6,628 bases of DNA, taken from assembly GCA_964571815.1 (NCBI GenBank), contig CAZNDN010000186.1, positions 1 through 6,628 on the forward strand, read 5' to 3'. A program made the position numbers and the translations under genes. The notes under the pieces were generated by a model. The model was given only the letters and a program-made list of their open reading frames with translations, was not told where the DNA came from and did not search any database. The DNA comes from CAZNDN01 sp964571815. GTDB lineage: Bacteria > Fibrobacterota > Chitinivibrionia > Chitinivibrionales > WJKA01. Below are positions 1-5,423 of the stretch, one piece after another (position 1 is the stretch's first letter; the number at the start of each line of letters is the position of its first letter).

Positions 1-218
1 GAGAGCTGTCGCTGGTGAGTTTCGATGATGCGAGCGAAGCGTACAGCTACAACTTTTCCAGCTACAATTTCAACGTCCCCGCCGTGGTTCAAGGCGTCCT
101 GGATTACTTCCTTGCGCCCGCCTCCGCAAGCGGCAGTCAGCGGGTGATCGAGGCGCCGGGAATGGTCGTTGAGCGAGGGACGACCGGGCCGGCGCCGATG
201 CGCCATCGGATCGCATAG
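1..218 (+). CDS. LacI-type ligand-binding regulator, C-terminal end (partial)
   Basis: Only the last ~71 codons are present; the frame is open from base 3 and ends at TAG 216-218, so the gene begins left of the window. The visible start SLVSFDD matches the late strand of the periplasmic-binding-protein-like fold in LacI-family regulators (usual form SVVGFDD), and it ends with a VVERGTT segment where LacI-type domains have their final strand (usually VxRxST). It resembles the regulator at the right end of this window: 17 of 37 residues are identical over the block starting SLV, including FD, Y, SY, FN, PA and LD. By that homology it should be a GntR- or LacI-like transcription factor responding to a small ligand, often a sugar in this fold. 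An internal GTG at 15 is not the true start. The DNA-binding domain is not visible, so its class is inferred from the paralogue. Confidence 0.75.
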   Translation, partial: ELSLVSFDDASEAYSYNFSSYNFNVPAVVQGVLDYFLAPASASGSQRVIEAPGMVVERGTTGPAPMRHRIA

Positions 219-279
219 ATCCTCGAATACAGGATGGACGCCCTTCGCGAAGAGAACTATTTTTCACCTGTCGGTCACA

Positions 280-313
280 GACCTCACACATCAGCATCAC
301 AATGTGTGAGGTC
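280..313. repeat. Perfect 12-bp inverted repeat, 10-bp spacer
   Basis: GACCTCACACAT (280-291) and ATGTGTGAGGTC (302-313) are exact reverse complements separated by 10 bases. The dyad lies 61 bp after the stop of the upstream regulator and 71 bp before the kinase start. It has no T-run on either side, so it does not look like a standard intrinsic terminator. It could be the operator of a dimeric regulator or an RNA hairpin in the kinase leader. Confidence 0.8.
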
Positions 314-337
314 CTTGTTCAAGGACCCCCCCGGGTC
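310..337 (+). promoter_or_regulatory. Overlapping short hairpins in the kinase leader
   Basis: Two further stems follow the 12-bp dyad. GGTCCTT (310-316) pairs with AAGGACC (321-327) around the loop GTTC, and GACCC (324-328) pairs with GGGTC (333-337) around CCCC. The first stem shares bases 310-313 with the right arm of the 12-bp dyad, and the second shares bases 324-327 with the right arm of the first. Neighbouring stems therefore cannot form together. Such a layout is known from leader RNAs that switch between alternative folds; no leader peptide or known riboswitch was recognised. A regulatory role is inference. Confidence 0.45.
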
Positions 338-371
338 ACTTCGGAGGGTTCCGGTCGTGCTCCCTGCCGCG

Positions 372-378
372 AAAGGAA
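372..378 (+). promoter_or_regulatory. Shine-Dalgarno of the hybrid kinase gene
   Basis: AAAGGAA sits 6 bases upstream of ATG 385. It supports that start, which is also the one that gives a complete signal peptide. Confidence 0.75.
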
Positions 379-384
379 CGGCCT

Positions 385-3300
385 ATGCATATCCCTTTCG
401 GTAGAGCGAAACCGGGAAGAACCATCAGACGTTGCGCGGCGTTGCTCGCCGCATCGGTGCTGCTGAGCGCGGGATCGTCTCCCGCCGAAGCTCTCCCGCC
501 GGCAAACAGCGATACGATCATATCCGCCTGCGAGCCGGCCTACCCCCCACTCTGTTTCGTCGATGGCACGGGTGCCGCCCGCGGCTTCGCGGTCGACCTG
601 CTGCGCGCAGCCGTGAGCGCCATGCACCGCGAGGCAACGTTTCGAACGGGCCCGTGGAACGAGATTAGGACGCTGCTTGCCGAAGATGTAATCGATGCGC
701 TGCCGCTGGTGGGACGAACGCCGGAGCGCGAAACAGTGTTCGATTTCACCTTCCCCTACCTCTCTCTCCACGGCGCGCTGGTGGTTCGCGAAGGCGATGA
801 GGATATCCGGACCCTCGAAGACCTTGAGGGGCGTGAAGTCGCGGTGATGGAAGGGGACAACGCCGAGGAGTTCATCCGGCGGGGAGACTACGGATGCACG
901 GTACGCACCACCTCCACGTTCGAGGAGGCGCTCCGGGAGCTGTCCGGCGGGAAGCATGACGCCGTACTCATGCAGCAATTGCTCGCCGTTCGGCTCATGC
1001 GCCGCAACCGGCTTGACAATCTCCGCATTCCGGGCCCGCCGGTCGAGGAGTTCCGACAGGATTTCTGCTTTGCCGTGACCGAGGGCGACCACGGCATGCT
1101 GTCGGTGCTCAACGAGGGGCTGGCGCTGGTGATCGCCGACGGCACCTTCACCCGGCTCCAGGCACGATGGATCGGCTCCGACAAGCTTCCCTCCGATCGC
1201 TCCGTCCTGGTGGCAACGGAGGCAGCCTATCCACCCTACTCGTTTCTTGACAAAAAGGGCAAACCCACGGGGTTCACCGTCGATCTGGTACAGGCGACCT
1301 CCGAGATAACCGGCATGGAAATCGACCCGGTCTACAAACCGTGGAGCGCGATCCGTCACGATCTCAGCCGTGGGCATATCGATGCGGTGGCGGGTATGTT
1401 CTACTCAGAGGAGCGCGACAAGGAGTTCGAGTTCTCCGCTCCCTTTGCGGTCGTGCACCACGCGGTTTTTGCTCACGATCAATCTCCTCCCGTAAAATCC
1501 GAGGATGACCTCCGCGGGAAACGTCTGATCGTTATGAAAGACGATATCATGCACGATTACGTGCTGGAGCATAATCTCACGGATAGTCCCACTGTGGTCG
1601 AGTCCCAGGCCGAGGCAATACGGCTGCTTGCCGAAAAGAACCACGATTTCGCTCTTCTGGCCGAGCTGCCCGGACTGCACTGGGTGCACGAGCTGGAAGC
1701 CGACAATGTCACGATGCAGCTCAGCGGCCTTCGACCGTCGAAGTACTGTTTCGCCGTGCGCGAGGAGAACACCGACCTGCTGATGCGTCTCAACGAGGGA
1801 CTTGCTATTCTCAAGGAAACGAACCGCTATCAGGCCCTGCGGGAGAAATGGCTTGCTCCCCTGCTGGGGCCCGATGGGATCCATGTTCGTAATGCGCTCA
1901 TTGCTTTAGCGATACTGCTGGTTGTCCTGGCGGTCGTGCTGGCCTGGACGTGGTCGTTGCGGAAGCTGGTTCGTGAGCGCACGCGGGAGCTTCGCAGGGA
2001 GATTGCCGAGCGCAAGCGCGAGGAAGCGGAGAAGGAGTCGTACCGGGTGTTCCTGGAGACGATTCAGGAGAAAACGCCCTTTCCCATGTGGGTTGCCGAC
2101 AAAGAGGGCACGGTGATCAAGACCAATCGCGCCCTGCGGGAGACGATCAATCTCACCGATGATGAGATTGTCGGCAAGTACAACGTGCTTTGTGACGCCA
2201 ACCTCGAGAAACAGGGGGTCATGCCCTCGGTTGAAGCGGTCTTTTCCCGCCACGAACCCGCCCGTTTCAGTATCCCCTGGAGTGCTGCGGAGGCCGGAGA
2301 CGTCGATTTCTCGGCAGGACGGGACATGATTATCGACGTGGCGTTGTACCCGATTCGCTCGCCCGACGGCGAGCTGCGCTACGTGGTGTGCCAGTGGATC
2401 GACATCACCCGGCGCACCAGAGCGCAGGAGTCTCTGGCGGCGGAGCGGGAACGTCTGGCGGTGACGCTTCGGAGTATCGGCGACGGAGTCATTACCACCG
2501 ACGTGAACGGCAGGATTGTACTTGTCAACAAGGTGGCGGAGACCCTCACGGGGTGGCGTCAGGAAGAAGCCCGCGGCAAGCCTCTTCCGGAGGTCTTCCA
2601 CATTGTCAACGAAATCTCGGAGCAGCCCTTCGCAAGCCCCGTGGACCGCGTGCTCTCCTCGGGCGAGGTAATCGAGCTGGAGAATCACACGATGCTCATC
2701 GCGCGCGACGGCACGGAGCGAATCATCGCCGACAGCGGCGCCCCGATCAAAGACAGCAGGAGCGAGGTGGTCGGCGTGGTGCTTGTGTTCCGCGACATGA
2801 CCGAGAAGCGCCGGATGCGCCGGGCCATGGAGCGGGCCGACCGGCTTGAATCGCTGGGTGTGCTGGCCGGCGGCATTGCGCACGATTTCAACAACCTTCT
2901 GGGAGGCATCTACGGCTATATCGACATGGCCATTTCCACTACTGGAGAGCCGAAAGTGGCGGGATATCTGGAACGTTCGATGGATACCATCGACCGCACG
3001 CGCGCGCTGACATCACAACTGTTGACCTTCTCCAAGGGCGGCGCGCCGGTACGAAGCGTGCAGGCGCTCTTTCCGTTCATCCAGGAGGCAGCCGGCTTCG
3101 CGCTCAGCGGGTCGAACGTCACCAGTGCCTATGACATCGCGACCGACCTTCGGCCCTGCTCGATCGACCGGAACCAGATGGGGCAGGTGATCGACAACCT
3201 GGTGATCAACGCCCAGCAGGCCATGCCCATGGGCGGGACCGTGACGATTCGCGCGCGGAACGTGCGGCTCACCGACGCCGACCGGGGCGAGCTGCCGGCC

Positions 3301-3942
3301 GGTGAGTATGTCAGGATTTCCGTGGAAGACACCGGGGTGGGTATTCCCGCCGACATGCTCCACAGAGTATTCGATCCGTTCTTCTCGACCAAGACCAAGG
3401 GACACGGGCTCGGTCTGGCCACCAGTTTCTCAATAATCGAGCAGCACGGCGGCCGTATCGAGGTGGAATCCGAGAGCGGTAAGGGGACGACCTTTCACAT
3501 TCTGCTCCCTGGTTGCGGCGCCGATGACACCGCGGCAGGCGGCGCGTCCTCGATTACCCACCGGGGAAGCGGAGCGATACTGGTGATGGACGATGAGGAA
3601 GTGATGCGGGATATCACGCGGGACATGCTCTCCTCGATGGGATACACCGTGGAATGCGTCACGGACGGGACGGCTGCCCTGGAGGCGTTCGAGGCGCGCC
3701 GAAACAGTGGAGATCCGTTTCGTGCCGCTATTTTCGACCTGACGATCCCCGGCGGGGCGGGAGGCAGAGAAACGATCGGGAGGGTACGCGAAATCGACTC
3801 GGAAATCCCCGTGTTCGTGGCCAGCGGCTTCTCCGAAGACCCGGTGATGGCCAACCCGGAGTCATACGGTTTCACGGCAAGCGTTCGCAAGCCGTTCAGG
3901 CGATCGGAGCTGGGGGAGAGACTCGATCGATTTCTGAAATGA
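385..3942 (+). CDS. Hybrid sensor histidine kinase with two periplasmic solute-binding domains
   Basis: A 1185-residue membrane-bound hybrid histidine kinase that should autophosphorylate on ligand sensing and pass phosphate to its own receiver. Domains in order: signal peptide ~1-36 (basic RR, hydrophobic core, AEA cleavage site); bacterial solute-binding protein family 3 domain ~44-265 (AYPPLCFVD, TPERE, DFTFPY); a second such domain ~273-493 (AYPPYSFLD, SEERDKEFEFSAPF); membrane helix ~503-523; a charged likely coiled coil ~525-552; PAS ~553-676; PAS ~690-808; HisKA with H-box GGIAHDFNN (His833); HATPase with N-box (Asn938, Asn942), G1 DTGVGIP (982-988), F-box FDPFFSTK (996-1003) and G2 GHGLGLA; receiver ~1063-1185 with acidic Asp1069/Asp1070, phospho-acceptor Asp1118, Ser1147 and Lys1169. 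All catalytic residues are present, so it looks active. Family 3 domains usually bind amino acids or similar polar molecules; the actual ligands cannot be read from sequence. No HPt or DNA-binding response regulator is adjacent, so the downstream partner lies elsewhere. Confidence 0.97.
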   Translation: MHIPFGRAKPGRTIRRCAALLAASVLLSAGSSPAEALPPANSDTIISACEPAYPPLCFVDGTGAARGFAVDLLRAAVSAMHREATFRTGPWNEIRTLLAEDVIDALPLVGRTPERETVFDFTFPYLSLHGALVVREGDEDIRTLEDLEGREVAVMEGDNAEEFIRRGDYGCTVRTTSTFEEALRELSGGKHDAVLMQQLLAVRLMRRNRLDNLRIPGPPVEEFRQDFCFAVTEGDHGMLSVLNEGLALVIADGTFTRLQARWIGSDKLPSDRSVLVATEAAYPPYSFLDKKGKPTGFTVDLVQATSEITGMEIDPVYKPWSAIRHDLSRGHIDAVAGMFYSEERDKEFEFSAPFAVVHHAVFAHDQSPPVKSEDDLRGKRLIVMKDDIMHDYVLEHNLTDSPTVVESQAEAIRLLAEKNHDFALLAELPGLHWVHELEADNVTMQLSGLRPSKYCFAVREENTDLLMRLNEGLAILKETNRYQALREKWLAPLLGPDGIHVRNALIALAILLVVLAVVLAWTWSLRKLVRERTRELRREIAERKREEAEKESYRVFLETIQEKTPFPMWVADKEGTVIKTNRALRETINLTDDEIVGKYNVLCDANLEKQGVMPSVEAVFSRHEPARFSIPWSAAEAGDVDFSAGRDMIIDVALYPIRSPDGELRYVVCQWIDITRRTRAQESLAAERERLAVTLRSIGDGVITTDVNGRIVLVNKVAETLTGWRQEEARGKPLPEVFHIVNEISEQPFASPVDRVLSSGEVIELENHTMLIARDGTERIIADSGAPIKDSRSEVVGVVLVFRDMTEKRRMRRAMERADRLESLGVLAGGIAHDFNNLLGGIYGYIDMAISTTGEPKVAGYLERSMDTIDRTRALTSQLLTFSKGGAPVRSVQALFPFIQEAAGFALSGSNVTSAYDIATDLRPCSIDRNQMGQVIDNLVINAQQAMPMGGTVTIRARNVRLTDADRGELPAGEYVRISVEDTGVGIPADMLHRVFDPFFSTKTKGHGLGLATSFSIIEQHGGRIEVESESGKGTTFHILLPGCGADDTAAGGASSITHRGSGAILVMDDEEVMRDITRDMLSSMGYTVECVTDGTAALEAFEARRNSGDPFRAAIFDLTIPGGAGGRETIGRVREIDSEIPVFVASGFSEDPVMANPESYGFTASVRKPFRRSELGERLDRFLK

Positions 3943-3968
3943 ATCGGATACGGCTGTTCCGGGCAGTC

Positions 3969-3992
3969 GCGGATTGCACGCCGTCAATCCGC
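3969..3992 (+). repeat. 8-bp hairpin just after the kinase stop
   Basis: GCGGATTG (3969-3976) and CAATCCGC (3985-3992) are exact reverse complements with an 8-base loop, starting 27 bases after the kinase stop codon. No T-run follows, so it is not a canonical terminator alone. It could stabilise the 3' end of the kinase mRNA or assist the larger hairpin downstream. Confidence 0.55.
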
Positions 3993-4017
3993 CGCGGATG
4001 CAACCGTTTCGCCAAAC

Positions 4018-4112
4018 AAAAAAAACGCCACTTCCGCCGGTTACCATCCGCCGGTCATTCCAGGGAGGGTAATGGAATGTGCCGTCGGTAGTGAAGGAAA
4101 GTGGCGTTTTTT
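4018..4112. terminator. Bidirectional intrinsic terminator between convergent genes
   Basis: The left arm is an 8-A run followed by CGCCACTTCC (4018-4035). The right arm is GGAAAGTGGCG followed by six T (4096-4112). They pair with a single bulged A. The + strand reads a GC-rich stem ending in T6 and the - strand the same stem ending in T8, as expected for a terminator serving both the kinase (+) and the HzsA-like gene (-). The ~60-nt apical part is itself partly self-complementary: CATTCC (4056-4061) pairs with GGAATG (4074-4079), flanked by CCGCCGG and GCCGTCGG arms. That is longer than most intrinsic terminators. Confidence 0.7.
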
Positions 4113-4298
4113 CGATTTCCGTGCCGGGCTCACGAGATCGGAGCCGAATGTAAGCCGTCCGGAAAACCCGAATCGTGCCGGTTATGGTTCAGTGCCTTTT
4201 GTCTCCGCCTTTCCAACCCCTCGCGAGGTCACTTCGTCGTCAGCGCCCGGAAACCGAAACCATACGCGCAACTTCGGCGCCCGATGACCGCGCCACCA
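4113..4298. other. Gene-free stretch downstream of the HzsA-like gene
   Basis: No convincing gene is seen between the terminator palindrome and the HzsA-like stop codon. Reading the minus strand past that stop in all three frames gives no recognisable continuation of the family, such as a further CxxCH haem motif. Open frames on the + strand here (4072-4287 and 4101-4529) have no recognisable product and run across the terminator or antisense to the conserved C-terminal region. The stretch is best read as 3' untranslated or decayed sequence. Confidence 0.5.
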
Positions 4299-4721
4299 TC
4301 AGCAGGTACATCCCACGCAACTGAGCTTCTCGCCCGGATGAACGTACGTGATCGATTTCATCGACTGTATCGCCATCCGGTTCTTATCGAGCGCCTGGAA
4401 ATAAATCGGCACTTTGATCGGCGCTTCACAGTACACGCTCCCGTCATCCTCCACCGGCACAATCCCCGGGGACATGCGGCAGGTGGCCATGGGGTAATCG
4501 CCCACTCTGGGATTGTCCTGTCCGGGTGACGTCTTGGGGACAAACTGCACAATTCGCATCCACTTGATCTTCTTCTGTTCCACCACCCCCTCGGGCCAGG
4601 GCACGGGATAGGTATCGTAGATATTCTGAATGCTGATCACGGCCTTGGTGTGATTCGGATCCCCGTCCTCACCGTCGGCGAATATCACAGATATCCAGAT
4701 AGCCCTGCCGGCCCGATGCAC
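4299..4721 (-). CDS. HzsA-like C-terminal fragment ending in a degraded haem motif
   Basis: This frame encodes the conserved C-terminal block of HzsA-related proteins (hydrazine synthase alpha subunit-like secreted proteins). In order it has EDGDPN, IQNIYDTYP, a K-rich WMRIVQFVPKTSP segment, PGIVPVEDDGS, PIYFQALDKN, AIQSMKS, YVHPGE and SCVGC. In the family as I know it, the last motif continues as CVGCH, a c-type haem-binding site. Here it reads CVGC-Thr-Cys-stop, so the haem-ligand histidine is absent and any downstream haem sites are gone. The nominal GTG start at 4721 lies inside the upstream frame and has no convincing ribosome-binding site, so this is most likely the displaced 3' part of the gene beginning at 5142. 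Family assignment is from remembered motif patterns, not a search. Confidence 0.6.
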   Translation of the reverse strand: MHRAGRAIWISVIFADGEDGDPNHTKAVISIQNIYDTYPVPWPEGVVEQKKIKWMRIVQFVPKTSPGQDNPRVGDYPMATCRMSPGIVPVEDDGSVYCEAPIKVPIYFQALDKNRMAIQSMKSITYVHPGEKLSCVGCTC

Positions 4722-5142
4722 TCCCCTTCTTCTGCATGAACTCGCTGTCCAGGGCCGAAAGATCGGGCGTGCCCGCCAACACCTTGAGATGATTCAGCAA
4801 CGCCTCGGTTCCGCGGATTACCACGGCCAGAGGGTCGGCGTCCGTCGCATGGATCAACGCCTGTTCATCGAGCACGTGCTCCTTTTTAATGTAGACTCCG
4901 GAATCCAGCACGGTCCCTTCGGGCTCCCGGCGCATGCTGTAGCTGTTCTTGACTGTGAAGGTCTGGTTCAGGGTGCCGCCCTCGCCAATCACCTTCTGCA
5001 TCCTAAGGTACTCCAGGTTCTGGAAATCACGGGCTGCCTGCGCGGCAGTGGGTGCAGCGTGAGCTGTCGGACATAAGACCGTTGTCAGGAATAACGAGAC
5101 GGTGAGACTGAGCGCATTGCGCGACGTGGTGGTCTGGTTCAT
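4669..5142 (-). CDS. Secreted protein, N-terminal part of an HzsA-like gene
   Basis: A 157-residue frame from ATG 5142 to TGA 4669. Residues 1-29 form a clear signal peptide: short polar start, hydrophobic LSLTVSLFLTTVL core and a THAHA-type end at TAHA|APTAA, so the product is exported. The mature part has no motif I can name; it is mixed alpha-helical (for example EALLNHLKVLAG) and reaches GYLDI before going out of frame and ending in RRR. The frame stays open upstream to 5325, but the residues encoded by 5143-5325 come from AT-rich promoter-like DNA and the signal peptide begins at 5142, so that start is preferred. Its only likely ribosome-binding site is a G-run described separately. It lies downstream of the right-hand regulator on the same strand, 281 bases away, probably with its own promoter. 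Confidence 0.65.
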   Translation of the reverse strand: MNQTTTSRNALSLTVSLFLTTVLCPTAHAAPTAAQAARDFQNLEYLRMQKVIGEGGTLNQTFTVKNSYSMRREPEGTVLDSGVYIKKEHVLDEQALIHATDADPLAVVIRGTEALLNHLKVLAGTPDLSALDSEFMQKKGSASGRQGYLDICDIRRR

Positions 5143-5146
5143 GCAG

Positions 5147-5155
5147 CCCCCCCCC
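5147..5155 (-). repeat. Run of nine G (coding sense) before the start codon
   Basis: Nine C on the + strand (G on the coding strand) end 4 bases upstream of ATG 5142. No ordinary AGGAGG is visible, so the G-run, which can pair with the CCUCC of 16S rRNA partly through G-U pairs, may act as the ribosome-binding site. Homopolymer runs of this length are prone to slippage, which here would change spacing and not frame. Confidence 0.6.
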
Positions 5156-5262
5156 GCTCTCTGATGTGAACCACACTTTCGGTAGTCTATGCCGGATAGT
5201 TCATTCGGTCTGTCTCGTAAAAAATACGCCAGTTTGGGTATACTCACAAGCCAAATAAATGT

Positions 5263-5278
5263 TTTCAAATTTTCAAAT
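5263..5278. repeat. Tandem 8-bp direct repeat in AT-rich promoter region
   Basis: TTTCAAAT occurs twice back to back (5263-5270 and 5271-5278). On the coding strand each copy contains TTGAAA, a fair -35-like hexamer; a TATACC lies 20 bases beyond the nearer copy, a longer spacer than sigma-70 prefers. It could be a weak second promoter or an activator site. Confidence 0.4.
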
Positions 5279-5283
5279 AATGC

Positions 5284-5309
5284 ACTTCCATGATGTGGAA
5301 GTTTATATA
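5284..5309 (-). promoter_or_regulatory. Putative promoter with overlapping operator palindrome
   Basis: On the minus strand TATATAA (5309 to 5303) is directly followed by the palindrome formed by ACTTCCA (5284-5290) and TGGAAGT (5296-5302) with a 5-base centre. The palindrome would span the transcription start, the classic place for a repressor site. A -35 match is poor (TCGTGA at 16 bp spacing). The surrounding ~90 bases are strikingly AT-rich against a GC-rich background. The natural candidate regulator is the GntR/LacI-like protein encoded just upstream; this pairing is inference. Confidence 0.45.
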
Positions 5310-5324
5310 AGGCAATGTGGTTCA

Positions 5325-5423
5325 TTCACGAGGCCCGATTGAGGGCATTCAGAGCAGGAAAATGCGCGAAACTTGCAAGGTGATGTAGTTCTCTCCCCCG
5401 GTCCCCTCCATACAACTGCGCCC
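5325..5423. other. Spacer between regulator stop and HzsA-like promoter
   Basis: These ~100 bases after the regulator stop contain no recognisable gene and no clear intrinsic terminator. An 8-bp palindrome CTTGCAAG is present but short. Read-through from the regulator into the HzsA-like gene is therefore possible. Confidence 0.4.

Larger units (their letters stand above)
4299..5142 (-). pseudogene. Frameshifted, truncated secreted HzsA-like gene (composite)
   Basis: The two minus-strand frames at 4669-5142 and 4299-4721 read as one gene once a single base is skipped. The switch most likely falls at about 4680-4700: the upstream frame gives GYLDI and the downstream frame then supplies VIFADGEDGDPN, which together resemble one continuous family segment. 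The composite would be only ~280 residues. HzsA-related proteins as I know them are usually several hundred residues longer, with a beta-propeller-like region before the conserved C-terminal block, which is missing here. A genuine pseudogene, a programmed +1 shift at CGG-TGA (4669-4674) or a one-base assembly error are all possible. The missing haem histidine and early stop favour real decay. Confidence 0.55.

Noticed and set aside
243..252. CTTCGCGAAG perfect 10-bp palindrome
   Set aside because: Several 10-bp palindromes are expected by chance in a window of this size and nothing else marks this one.
319..1377. 352-codon open frame antisense to the kinase
   Set aside because: It lies wholly opposite a strongly supported signal peptide and solute-binding region, has no recognisable domain, and long antisense frames are expected from the codon bias of GC-rich genes.
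1906..2883. 325-codon open frame antisense to the PAS region
   Set aside because: Low-complexity, His/Arg/Gly-rich translation with no domain; a shadow of the kinase codons.
4018..4112. Possible integron attC site
   Set aside because: The palindrome lacks the expected GTTRRRY/RYYYAAC core pair, no integrase or cassette structure is present, and A/T-run ends fit a terminator better.
4101..4529. 142-codon open frame on the + strand
   Set aside because: It starts inside the terminator arm and runs antisense to the conserved HzsA-like C-terminal block; the product has no recognisable motif.
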